DNA of 17,440 nt from DATLYF01 sp035575095. Lineage in GTDB: Bacteria; Pseudomonadota; Gammaproteobacteria; Competibacterales; Competibacteraceae. Of this stretch, positions 1 through 7,744 are shown piece after piece. The stretch spans positions 1-17,440 of the forward strand of contig DATLYF010000003.1 in assembly GCA_035575095.1 (NCBI GenBank), in the 5' to 3' direction. How positions within the stretch are numbered: position 1 is the first letter of the stretch; each line of letters starts with the position of its first letter. A program made the position numbers and the translations under genes. A model generated the notes under the pieces. That model was not told where the DNA came from. It was given only the letters and a program-made list of their open reading frames with translations, and made no database searches.

Positions 1-928
1 ATTCCAGCGCCGCCTCCCGCACCGGCAGTCGCAGCGCCCGCCGCTCTTGCTCCAAACCGGCGGCCGCCAGACCCGCGGCGAATAGCGGCAGCTCCGCCGC
101 CACAGCCCGTTCCAGAGCCAGCACCTCGTCCCGGGTGGCCGGTTCGCCCCGACCCCAGAGCGGACCGCTGGGATGGAGGTCCATCTCCAGCAGACGCCGC
201 TGCAGCTCGTCGTCGGCGTGTTCCACCAGGAACACGCTACGGCTGCCGTCGAGCATGGCCAGCTCGCCCGGCAGCAGGCGATCCCAGCTACCCTGCTCCA
301 CCCGCCGCGCCAGCACGCGATTGAATAGCTCCGCACGGGCTGCCGACAGATAAAGGCCGCGTTGGTGGCGGTCGCACACCTGCAATTCCCCACGAAACAG
401 CGCCGCCGCCCGTTGCAGGTTGGCGTGACCGAAGCGCTGCTCACCGAAATAGTTCGGCACCCCGCGCTGCGCCGCTTGCGCCAAGCGGCCGGGGAGCGCG
501 TCGCGCGGGCCTTCGAATTCGCGCACCACGAGGCGGAAGCGGTTGCCGGCCAGCGCACCGCGCTTGAGCTTGCGGCGATGGCGGGTGGCGCGCAGCACCG
601 CTACACCCTCCAGCGCCAGCGCCGACCAGTCGGGATCGGGGCGGCCGGGCAGGTGCACCGAAAACCACTGCTCGGTGACGGCGTGGCGGTCCTTGAGTCC
701 GGCGTAGCTCACCGCGCTGGGCGGCACCCCGGCGTAGGCCGCCAGTTGCCGCGCCACCCAGTCGGTGTTGGCGCTGCGCTTGCGCACCCACAGCCAGGCG
801 TGCTCGCCTTCCCCTGCGGGCTCGAAGCCGAGCTCCTCGATGACTTGGAAATCCTCCGCTTGGACACGGATACGGCCGCGCAATGGCGGTGCGCCGAAGG
901 CGCGCGGTGGTTCCAGGGGCCTCGTCAT
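1..928 (-). CDS. truD: tRNA pseudouridine(13) synthase TruD, 3'-truncated by window edge
   Basis: TruD makes pseudouridine at position 13 of certain tRNAs, acting in the cytoplasm. I translated the minus strand from the ATG at 928 and found an open frame to base 1, 309 codons. The family is about 350 residues, so roughly the last 40 are probably outside the window. Visible hallmarks are AGLKDRHAVTEQW, with Asp80 as the expected catalytic aspartate, and the family motif NYFGEQRFG near the middle. The start overlaps the stop of ispDF by four bases (ATGA), so translation is probably coupled. No strong Shine-Dalgarno sequence precedes it, which fits coupling. It is the last visible gene of the accA-truD operon. 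Identity is secure; the C-terminus cannot be judged. Confidence 0.93.
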   Translation of the reverse strand, partial: MTRPLEPPRAFGAPPLRGRIRVQAEDFQVIEELGFEPAGEGEHAWLWVRKRSANTDWVARQLAAYAGVPPSAVSYAGLKDRHAVTEQWFSVHLPGRPDPDWSALALEGVAVLRATRHRRKLKRGALAGNRFRLVVREFEGPRDALPGRLAQAAQRGVPNYFGEQRFGHANLQRAAALFRGELQVCDRHQRGLYLSAARAELFNRVLARRVEQGSWDRLLPGELAMLDGSRSVFLVEHADDELQRRLLEMDLHPSGPLWGRGEPATRDEVLALERAVAAELPLFAAGLAAAGLEQERRALRLPVREAALE

Positions 929-2118
929 GACGGTAGCAGCAGTGCCACGGCGTGCACCGCGATGCCCTCGCCGCGGCCGATGTAGCCCAGGCGCTCGGTG
1001 GTGGTGGCCTTGACATTGACCGCCCCGAGCTCGACTCGCAGATCGTCCGCCAGATTGGCGCGCATGGCCTCGACATGGGGCGCCATCTTGGGTGCCTGGG
1101 CAATGATGGTGGCATCGACGTTGCCTACCCGCAGCCTCTTGCCCTCGAGCAGGGTCACCACATGGCGCAGCAGCACGCGGCTGTCGGCGCCCTGGTACGT
1201 GGCATCACTATCCGGAAAATGACGGCCGATATCGCCCAGCGCCGCCGCCCCGAGCAGGGCATCGCACAGGGCATGGATCAGCACGTCGCCGTCGGAATGA
1301 GCCAGCAGCCCCTGGGCATGGGGAATGCGCACCCCGCCCAGGGTGATGAACTCACCGGGGCCGAAGGCGTGCACGTCGAAACCGTGACCGATACGCATGG
1401 TTGACTCGTTTCGCTCGTCGGGATCGGCTTTGGCCATGAAAAACTCGGCCAACGCCAGATCCTCGGGCCGGGTGATCTTGAGGTTGTCGGCTCGCCCCTC
1501 CACTAGTCTGGGCGCCAGGCCCAGGGCCTCGACGGCGGCGGCCTCGTCGGTAACCAGAATGCCTGCCGCCAGCGCGCTGTCCAGGGCGCGGCGCAGCAGG
1601 CCGTAGCGGAACATCTGCGGGGTCAGGGCATGCCACAGACGGCTGCGGTCCACGGTGGCGGTCACCCGCTCCGCCGCATCGGCCTGTTTCAGGGTATCGC
1701 GCACCGGCACCGCCAACAGGCCCCCCACCGCGTCGTCGGCCAGGGTATCCAGCAGGCGGTCCAGGTCCTCGTGGCGCAGACAGGGCCGCGCAGCGTCGTG
1801 CACCAGCACCCAGTCGTCGGCCGCGGCCAGCCCGGCCAGCCGGGCCAGAGCGTTGGCCACCGAATGACAGCGCTCCGTCCCCCCGGGCGCGGTGAGCAGC
1901 GGCTTGCCGGCGGCAAGCCGCTGCGCCGGCCAGTACGGGTCGTCCGCGGCCACTGCCACCACCACACCGGCGATGCGCGGATGGGCCAGCAGCGTGTGCA
2001 GCGTGTGCTCGATCACCGTCCGTCCGGCCAGCCGTAAGTATTGCTTGGGTCGGGCAGCTTGCATGCGCTTGCCGACCCCGGCGGCGGGCACCACTGCCCA
2101 GTGGCGGGGTCGGCTCAT
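925..2118 (-). CDS. ispDF: Bifunctional IspD/IspF fusion: MEP cytidylyltransferase + MECDP synthase
   Basis: This 397-residue protein joins two enzymes of the non-mevalonate isoprenoid pathway. IspD couples CTP to methylerythritol 4-phosphate. IspF cyclises the later, IspE-phosphorylated intermediate. Residues 1 to about 235 are IspD: nucleotide-binding VPAAGVGKRMQAARPKQYL near the N-terminus, then VHDAARP, TDEAAAVEA and KITRPEDLALAE. Residues 241-397 are IspF: metal-binding DVH (Asp248, His250), His274 in LAHSDGD, and KATTTERLGYIGRGEG near the end. The frame has no stop between them; a linker of about 15 polar residues joins the domains. The start at 2118 was chosen because the IspD homology begins there and it overlaps the ftsB stop by four bases. 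An internal ATG at 1398 could start a free IspF, but only a weak GAG precedes it. ispE is not in this window. Confidence 0.92.
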   Translation of the reverse strand: MSRPRHWAVVPAAGVGKRMQAARPKQYLRLAGRTVIEHTLHTLLAHPRIAGVVVAVAADDPYWPAQRLAAGKPLLTAPGGTERCHSVANALARLAGLAAADDWVLVHDAARPCLRHEDLDRLLDTLADDAVGGLLAVPVRDTLKQADAAERVTATVDRSRLWHALTPQMFRYGLLRRALDSALAAGILVTDEAAAVEALGLAPRLVEGRADNLKITRPEDLALAEFFMAKADPDERNESTMRIGHGFDVHAFGPGEFITLGGVRIPHAQGLLAHSDGDVLIHALCDALLGAAALGDIGRHFPDSDATYQGADSRVLLRHVVTLLEGKRLRVGNVDATIIAQAPKMAPHVEAMRANLADDLRVELGAVNVKATTTERLGYIGRGEGIAVHAVALLLPS

Positions 2119-2483
2119 GGCGTCGGCGCCCTGGACGGTGCAGCGCCGGCGGGAGCGGCGGACGGCGCCAGCGCCGGCGGCGGAGATTCGGGCAGCGGCG
2201 CGGCCACCCCCTGCTCCAGGATGTGGTAGAAGGTCTCGTCCTGGCGGATCATGCCCAGTTCGACACGCGCGCGCTCCTCGATGGCGTCCAGGTCTTCTTT
2301 GAGGCTCTTCACTTCGGCCTCGAGCGCCCGGTTGCGCTCCTCCAGGCGCGCGTTCTCGGCTTGCTGGGCCTTGATCTGCCGCTCCAGACCCCGCACCTGC
2401 TCGAGGCCGGTATTCGGATTGAACCACAGCAGATAGCCGAGGAAGGCCAGAAGAGCGAGCAGGGCCACGAGCAGGACACGCAT
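2115..2483 (-). CDS. ftsB: Cell division protein FtsB
   Basis: FtsB is a bitopic inner-membrane divisome protein that pairs with FtsL and FtsQ and helps activate septal peptidoglycan synthesis. The 122-residue product has one N-terminal membrane segment (about residues 3-20), then NPNTG and a heptad-rich coiled coil (about 28-75) containing QIKAQQAENARLEERN. The segment ELGMIRQDETFYHIL is the usual conserved end of the coil. E. coli FtsB is about 103 residues; this one adds a proline/alanine-rich tail of about 28 residues that looks disordered. The gene lies 51 bp after eno, as in many gammaproteobacteria, and its stop overlaps the ispDF start (ATGA). A GAGG lies about 12 bases before the ATG, a rather long spacing. 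Confidence 0.92.
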   Translation of the reverse strand: MRVLLVALLALLAFLGYLLWFNPNTGLEQVRGLERQIKAQQAENARLEERNRALEAEVKSLKEDLDAIEERARVELGMIRQDETFYHILEQGVAAPLPESPPPALAPSAAPAGAAPSRAPTP

Positions 2484-2534
2484 CTCGGCTGCGCCCTCAT
2501 GGCCTCTTGGGAGCGGTGGGTCTGCCGTGGCGGC

Positions 2535-3821
2535 TCACTTGGCGAGCCGCGGGAAGGCGCCGCGCCCGGCGTAGCGGGCGGCCGTACCCAGTTCCTCCTC
2601 GATCACCAGCAGGCGGTTGTACTTGGCCACGCGATCGGAGCGGCTCAGCGAACCGGTCTTGATCTGGTTGGCGCGAGTGGCCACGGCCAGGTCGGCGATG
2701 GTGGTGTCCTCGGTCTCGCCGGAGCGGTGCGAGACCACGGCGCTGTAGCCGGCATCCACCGCCATGTCGATGGCCTCCAGGGTCTCGCTCAGGGTGCCGA
2801 TCTGGTTGAATTTGATGAGAATGGAATTAGCGATCCCCTTCTCGATGCCTTCGCGCAGGATGCTGGTATTGGTGACGAATAGGTCGTCGCCGACCAGCTG
2901 CACCTTGTTGCCGAGCAGCCGGGTCAGGTGCGCCCAGCCCTCCCAGTCGCCTTCGGCCATGCCGTCCTCGATGGAGATGATGGGGTAGCGGCTCACCCAG
3001 TCCGCCAGCCAGCCGGCGAACTCCTCCGAGGAGAAGGACTTGCCCTCGGCCTCGAGATGGTAGCGACCGTCTTTGTAAAACTCGGAGCTGGCCACGTCGA
3101 GGGCCAGGAACACATCCTTGCCCGCGCTGTAGCCGGCCTTGGCGATGGCCTCCATGACCACCTCCAGGGCGGCCTCGTTGGAAGGCAAATTGGGGGCGAA
3201 GCCGCCCTCGTCGCCCACCGCGGTGGACAAGCCACGGCCCGCCAGCACCTTCTTCAGAGCGTGGAAGATCTCGGTGCCATAGCGCAGCGCCTCGGCGAAG
3301 GTGGGGGCGCCCACCGGCATCACCATGAACTCCTGCAGGTCCACGGAGTTGTCGGCGTGGGCACCGCCGTTGAGGATGTTCATCATCGGCACCGGCAGCT
3401 CGAACGGGCCGTTGGGATTGAGGTGCCGGTACAGCGGCAGACCGGCCTCGGCGGCGGCGGCGCGGGCAGCGGCCAGGGACACGCCGAGAATGGCGTTGGC
3501 ACCCAGGCGGCCCTTGTTGGGAGTGCCGTCCAGCTCGATCATGCGCCGGTCCAGTGCCTTCAGATCGGCAGCATCCATGCCTTTGAGCGCCCGGAGGATC
3601 TCGCCGTTGACGTTGGCCACGGCTTTGAGCACGCCCTTGCCGAGGTAACGCTTGGGATCGCCGTCGCGCAGCTCCACCGCTTCACGGGTGCCGGTGGAGG
3701 CACCCGAGGGCACCGCCGCATAGCCACTGGCGCCGGACTCCAGCACCACCTCCACAGCCACCGTGGGGTTGCCGCGGGAGTCCAGGATCTCCCGGCCGTG
3801 AATCGACTTGATCGCAGACAT
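2535..3821 (-). CDS. eno: Enolase (phosphopyruvate hydratase)
   Basis: Enolase interconverts 2-phosphoglycerate and phosphoenolpyruvate in glycolysis and gluconeogenesis; in many gammaproteobacteria it is also part of the RNA degradosome. The 428-residue product matches the usual length. It starts with the typical IHGREILDSRGNPTVAVEV. The Mg-binding acidic residues sit in LALDVASSEFY, SIEDGMAEGDWEGW and VGDDLFVTN. The catalytic lysine region is LIKFNQIGTLSET, followed by the substrate-binding SHRSGETEDTTIADLAVAT. A strong GAGGAG lies ten bases before the ATG (minus strand, 3832-3837), the clearest ribosome binding site in this operon and in keeping with high expression. kdsA ends only 29 bp upstream. 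Confidence 0.98.
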   Translation of the reverse strand: MSAIKSIHGREILDSRGNPTVAVEVVLESGASGYAAVPSGASTGTREAVELRDGDPKRYLGKGVLKAVANVNGEILRALKGMDAADLKALDRRMIELDGTPNKGRLGANAILGVSLAAARAAAAEAGLPLYRHLNPNGPFELPVPMMNILNGGAHADNSVDLQEFMVMPVGAPTFAEALRYGTEIFHALKKVLAGRGLSTAVGDEGGFAPNLPSNEAALEVVMEAIAKAGYSAGKDVFLALDVASSEFYKDGRYHLEAEGKSFSSEEFAGWLADWVSRYPIISIEDGMAEGDWEGWAHLTRLLGNKVQLVGDDLFVTNTSILREGIEKGIANSILIKFNQIGTLSETLEAIDMAVDAGYSAVVSHRSGETEDTTIADLAVATRANQIKTGSLSRSDRVAKYNRLLVIEEELGTAARYAGRGAFPRLAK

Positions 3822-3850
3822 CGCGTATTCGCTCCTCGTAGTGAAGTGCC

Positions 3851-4684
3851 TCAGAGATCGTGCTCCAGCAGGGCCGAGCGCTTGACCACCGCATCCAGGG
3901 CCTGGAGCGTCTCCAGCAACTCGGCCATGCGCCCCAGCGGCCAGGCATTGGGGCCGTCGGACAGTGCCTTGTCCGGTTCGGGGTGGGTTTCCATGAACAG
4001 TCCGGCCACGCCGGCGGCCACCGCGGCGCGGGCCAGCACCGGCACGAACTCGCGCTGCCCCCCGGAGGCGTGACCCTGCCCGCCCGGCAGTTGCACCGAG
4101 TGGGTGGCATCGAACACCACCGGGCAGCCGGTGGCGCGCATCACCGCCAGCGCGCGCATGTCGGAGACCAGGTTGTTGTAGCCGAAGGAGACGCCGCGCT
4201 CGCAGACCATGATCTGCTCGTTGCCCACGGCGCGGGCCTTGTCCACCACGTTGGCCATATCCCAGGGGGCGAGGAACTGGCCCTTCTTGATGTTCACCGG
4301 CCGGCCCTGGCGGGCCACGTTCTGGATGAAATTGGTCTGGCGACAGAGGAAAGCCGGTGTCTGCAGCACGTCCACCACCTCGGCCACCTCCTCCAAGGGG
4401 GTGTCCTCGTGCACGTCGGTGAGTACCGGCACGCCGATCTGGCGCTTGACCTCGGCCAGGATGCGCAGCCCCTCCTCCAGCCCCAGGCCGCGGAAGCTCT
4501 GCAACGAGGAGCGGTTGGCCTTGTCGAAGCTGGATTTGTAGATGAAGGGCATGCCCAGGCGAGCGGTCATCTCCTTGAGCTGCCCGGCGCTATCCAGGGC
4601 CAGTTGCTCGGACTCGATCACGCAGGGACCGGCGATCAGAAACAGGGGCCGCTCCAGCCCCACCTCGAAACCGCAGAGCCGCAT
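3851..4684 (-). CDS. kdsA: 3-deoxy-8-phosphooctulonate (Kdo-8-P) synthase, cysteine-type
   Basis: KdsA condenses phosphoenolpyruvate with arabinose 5-phosphate to give Kdo 8-phosphate, the precursor of the inner-core LPS sugar Kdo. The 277-residue product shows YKSSFDKANRSS, TDVHEDTP, RQTNFIQ, NIKKGQFLAPWDM, FGYNNLVSDMR, DATHSVQLPGGQG and METHPEPDKALSDGPNA. The N-terminal IAGPCVIES carries Cys21, the position occupied by asparagine in the metal-independent E. coli enzyme, so this should be the metal-dependent class. The ATG at 4684 overlaps the pyrG stop as TGATG. A strong GGGAGGG sits nine bases upstream (4694-4700), inside pyrG. A GTG directly before the ATG is a possible alternative start. 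It is flanked by pyrG and eno, the usual context. Confidence 0.97.
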   Translation of the reverse strand: MRLCGFEVGLERPLFLIAGPCVIESEQLALDSAGQLKEMTARLGMPFIYKSSFDKANRSSLQSFRGLGLEEGLRILAEVKRQIGVPVLTDVHEDTPLEEVAEVVDVLQTPAFLCRQTNFIQNVARQGRPVNIKKGQFLAPWDMANVVDKARAVGNEQIMVCERGVSFGYNNLVSDMRALAVMRATGCPVVFDATHSVQLPGGQGHASGGQREFVPVLARAAVAAGVAGLFMETHPEPDKALSDGPNAWPLGRMAELLETLQALDAVVKRSALLEHDL

Positions 4685-6315
4685 CACAGCCGTCCCTCCC
4701 GATAGCCCAGGGCGGCCTGCACGAAGGCCTTGAACAGGGGATGGCCGTCGCGCGGCGTGGAGGTGAACTCGGGGTGGCACTGGCAGGCCAGAAACCAGGG
4801 ATGGCCGGGCAGTTCGATGAACTCCACCAGCTCGCCGTCCAGGGACCAGCCGGAGAAGCGCAGCCCGGCCTGGCGCAGCACATTGAGATAGCCGTTGTTG
4901 AACTCGTAGCGGTGACGGTGGCGCTCGCTGATCACCTGGGTGCCGTATACCTTGTGCGCCAGCGAGCCCGGCTCCAGCCGGCACGACTGGGCGCCGAGGC
5001 GCATGGTGCCGCCCAGATCGGAGCTCTCGCTGCGCTTCTCCACCTTGCCCTCGCCGGTGGTCCATTCGGTGATCAGTGCGATCACCGGATGTGGGGTATC
5101 ACGGCGGAACTCGGTGCTGTTGGCTCCTTCCAGGTGGGCCACGTTGCGGGCGAACTCGATGGTGGCCACCTGCATCCCCAGGCAGATGCCGAGATACGGC
5201 ACCTTGCGCTCGCGGGCGAAGCGGACCGCGGCGATCTTGCCCTCCACGCCGCGCTCGCCGAAGCCGCCCGGTACCAGGATGGCATCCATTCCCTCCAGGC
5301 AGTGGATGCCCTCGCGCTCGATCTCCTCGGAGTCGATATAGTGGATATGGACCTTGGTGCGGGTATGGATGCCGGCGTGCAGCAGCGCCTCGTTGAGCGA
5401 CTTGTAGGCGTCGGTGAGATCCACGTACTTGCCGACCATGGCGATGTGGACCTCGTGCTCGGGATGCTCGATGGCCTCCACCACCCGCTGCCACTCCGAC
5501 AAATCGGCCGGCGGCGCCGCGATGCCGAGCTTGCGGCAGACAATCTCGTCGAGCCCCTGGGTGTGCAGCAGCATGGGGATGCGGTAGATGGTGTCGGCGT
5601 CCGGGGCGGCGATCACCGCGCTCGGCTCGACGTTGGTGAACAGCGCGATCTTGCGCCGTTCCTCCGGCGGAATCTCGCGCTCGCAGCGGCACACCAGGAT
5701 ATCCGGCTGGATGCCGATGGAGCGCAACTCCTTGACCGAATGCTGGGTGGGCTTGGTCTTGAGTTCGCCGGCAGACTTGATGTAAGGCACCAGGGTCAGG
5801 TGCATGAACAGGGAACGGTCATGGCCGAGTTCCACGCCGAGCTGGCGGATCGCTTCGAGGAAAGGCAGCGACTCGATGTCGCCCACCGTGCCGCCGATCT
5901 CCACCATGGCGATGTCGGCATCCCCGGCGCCGAGGCGGATGCAGCGCTTGATCTCGTCGGTGATGTGGGGAATCACCTGTACCGTGCCGCCCAGGTAGTC
6001 GCCGCGGCGTTCCTTGCGGATGACGTTCTCGTAGATGCGCCCGGCGGTGAAGTTGTTGCGCTTCGATGCGGTCATGCGCACGAAACGCTCGTAATGACCC
6101 AGGTCCAGGTCGGTCTCGGCACCGTCCTCGGTGACGAACACCTCGCCGTGTTGGAACGGGCTCATGGTGCCCGGATCGACGTTGATGTAGGGATCGAGCT
6201 TGATCATGGTGACCTTGAGCCCGCGCGCTTCCAGAATCGCGGCCAAGGAGGCGGCGGCGATGCCTTTGCCCAACGAGGACACGACACCGCCGGTGATGAA
6301 GATGAATCGGGTCAT
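4684..6315 (-). CDS. pyrG: CTP synthase
   Basis: CTP synthase aminates UTP to CTP using ATP and glutamine, the last step of de novo pyrimidine synthesis. The 543-residue product is close to the 545 of E. coli. The N-terminal synthetase domain starts MTRFIFITGGVVSSLGKG and includes KLDPYINVDPGTMSPFQHG, EIGGTVGDIES and TKPTQHSVKELRSIGIQPD. The C-terminal class I glutamine amidotransferase domain has VPGGFGERG, the nucleophile cysteine in LGICLGMQ (around residue 380) and CQCHPEFTSTP with the catalytic His and Glu. The frame stays open upstream to 6465, but homology begins at 6315. The 11 bases just before the ATG are pyrimidine-rich (ATTCTCTCTCC) with no Shine-Dalgarno. Its product CTP feeds the IspD step and CMP-Kdo synthesis. 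Confidence 0.98.
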   Translation of the reverse strand: MTRFIFITGGVVSSLGKGIAAASLAAILEARGLKVTMIKLDPYINVDPGTMSPFQHGEVFVTEDGAETDLDLGHYERFVRMTASKRNNFTAGRIYENVIRKERRGDYLGGTVQVIPHITDEIKRCIRLGAGDADIAMVEIGGTVGDIESLPFLEAIRQLGVELGHDRSLFMHLTLVPYIKSAGELKTKPTQHSVKELRSIGIQPDILVCRCEREIPPEERRKIALFTNVEPSAVIAAPDADTIYRIPMLLHTQGLDEIVCRKLGIAAPPADLSEWQRVVEAIEHPEHEVHIAMVGKYVDLTDAYKSLNEALLHAGIHTRTKVHIHYIDSEEIEREGIHCLEGMDAILVPGGFGERGVEGKIAAVRFARERKVPYLGICLGMQVATIEFARNVAHLEGANSTEFRRDTPHPVIALITEWTTGEGKVEKRSESSDLGGTMRLGAQSCRLEPGSLAHKVYGTQVISERHRHRYEFNNGYLNVLRQAGLRFSGWSLDGELVEFIELPGHPWFLACQCHPEFTSTPRDGHPLFKAFVQAALGYREGRL

Positions 6316-6349
6316 GGAGAGAGAATGAGTCGGGTGGTTCTGGAAGGCA

Positions 6350-7699
6350 CTAGAAGTTACCAGATGGCGACTCTTTTTGCCATGCCGCGAGCCACCCTGC
6401 CTCGCCCGCCGCGGCCGTCCAGCCGGCGGCCGGCCCCAGGCCGCTGACCCACACCAGCTCGCCATCGGCCCACAGCAGCGGCAGCCGCTCGCGCTGCCAG
6501 GGTGGGATCGCGGCCTCTTGCAGCAACTTCTTCAGCTCCTGGCCATGGGCGCGCCCGACCGGGCGGAAGCGCTCCCCACCCTGGCGGAAAGCGACGCTGA
6601 GCGCCCGGCCAGCCAACCGCCTGACGCTCAGCCCCTGCCCCACGACGGGCTCCAGACACAGCCTTCCCAGCCCGGGCAGGAGCAGGGGCTGGCGCGGATC
6701 GCTCCAGGACCAGCGCCGGCCGGGGTCATGGGGCGGTAGGGGCGCGCTGGCATAGAGCCGGTCGCGATAACGGCGCACCTCGGCGCCCGGCCAGTGGATC
6801 AGCGGCTCGCGGTCGCGGGGGGATTCCAGGGCATCGCACAGTAGCCGCTGCAACTGCGCCTCGGAAGGCGGCGGCAGGCCGCGGGTCTTCAGCCAGTGAC
6901 GCAGCAGGTTGCGCCGGCGCGGCGCGCTCAGGGCGAGCAGCGCCGGAATCGGCAGGCTATCGGGTGCGGCGCCGGCGATGCCGGCCAGGTCGGCGGCCGC
7001 CAGCTCCTCCAGAGCCGCGGCGGCTTCGGCACAGAGTCGGGCGCTGCGGGCCAGAGTCGCCCCCGCCTCGGGCCAGCGCTGCCGCAGCCGGGGCAGGATC
7101 TCATGGCGCAAGCGGTTGCGGTCGAGATGCAGGCTGGCATTGCTCGGATCGTCCACCCAGGTCAGGCCGTGACGGCGGGCATAGTCGAGAATGGCGGCGC
7201 GCCGCACCCCCAGCAGCGGGCGCAGCAGCAGCCCCGCTCCCAGCGGCGCTACCTCGGGCATGGCCGCCAGCCCGGCCGGGCCGGCACCGCGCAGCAGGGC
7301 GAGCAGCACGGTCTCGGCCTGGTCGTCCTGGTGATGGGCGGTGAGCAGAGCATCGCCCGGCTCCAGCAGGCCGCGCAACGCCCCGTACCGGGCCTGCCGC
7401 GCCACCGCCTCGGGGCTGGCGCCGGGCAGCGGACGGGCGTCCACATAGCGGACGGTCAGCGCTACGCCAAGCTGGCTGCAGACTGCGGTGCAGTGCTCGA
7501 CCCAGGCGTCGGCGGCGGCTTGCAGGCCGTGATGGACGTGGACGGCGCGCAACTCGCGCCCCGTCAGTTCATGACGGTGCTGGGCCAGCAGGTGCAGCAG
7601 CGCGTGGGAATCGACGCCGCCGCTGTAGGCCACCCAGAGGCGGCGGACCTCGGGGTGGCGAGTGAGCAGGGTCTGAAGAGCATCGAGGAAGCTGGTCAT
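6350..7699 (-). CDS. tilS: tRNA(Ile)-lysidine synthetase TilS
   Basis: TilS attaches lysine to C34 of the AUA-reading tRNA-Ile(CAU), changing codon and charging specificity; it is essential in most bacteria. The 449-residue product has the PP-loop ATP pyrophosphatase motif SGGVDS at residues 26-31, AHHQDDQAETVLLALLRG near residue 120, and the family region LDRNRLRHEILPRL. The C-terminal half includes FRPVGRAHGQELKKLLQEA, typical of the TilS substrate-binding domain. An in-frame TAA lies 12 bases before the ATG at 7699, so this is the earliest possible ATG. No Shine-Dalgarno lies close to it; a purine-rich GGGGGAAGAGGG begins about 30 bases upstream. It follows accA by 45 bp and precedes pyrG by 34 bp. 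Confidence 0.96.
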   Translation of the reverse strand: MTSFLDALQTLLTRHPEVRRLWVAYSGGVDSHALLHLLAQHRHELTGRELRAVHVHHGLQAAADAWVEHCTAVCSQLGVALTVRYVDARPLPGASPEAVARQARYGALRGLLEPGDALLTAHHQDDQAETVLLALLRGAGPAGLAAMPEVAPLGAGLLLRPLLGVRRAAILDYARRHGLTWVDDPSNASLHLDRNRLRHEILPRLRQRWPEAGATLARSARLCAEAAAALEELAAADLAGIAGAAPDSLPIPALLALSAPRRRNLLRHWLKTRGLPPPSEAQLQRLLCDALESPRDREPLIHWPGAEVRRYRDRLYASAPLPPHDPGRRWSWSDPRQPLLLPGLGRLCLEPVVGQGLSVRRLAGRALSVAFRQGGERFRPVGRAHGQELKKLLQEAAIPPWQRERLPLLWADGELVWVSGLGPAAGWTAAAGEAGWLAAWQKESPSGNF

Positions 7700-7744
7700 A
7701 CCGCGGCAGAATTACACCCTCTTCCCCCGCGAGCGCAGCATGCC

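Noticed and set aside
2928..4073. 381-codon plus-strand frame opposite eno and kdsA
   Set aside because: Antisense shadow; Gly/His/Ala-rich without domain features.
4741..6447. 568-codon plus-strand open frame opposite pyrG
   Set aside because: It is the antisense shadow of a certain CTP synthase in high-GC DNA; its residues (Ala, Gly, Leu, Asp, His rich) match no family and it has no ribosome binding site of note.
6316..6465. Longer pyrG start giving about 50 extra residues
   Set aside because: The extension overlaps tilS and is unlike CTP synthase, whose N-terminus begins exactly at MTRFIFITGG.
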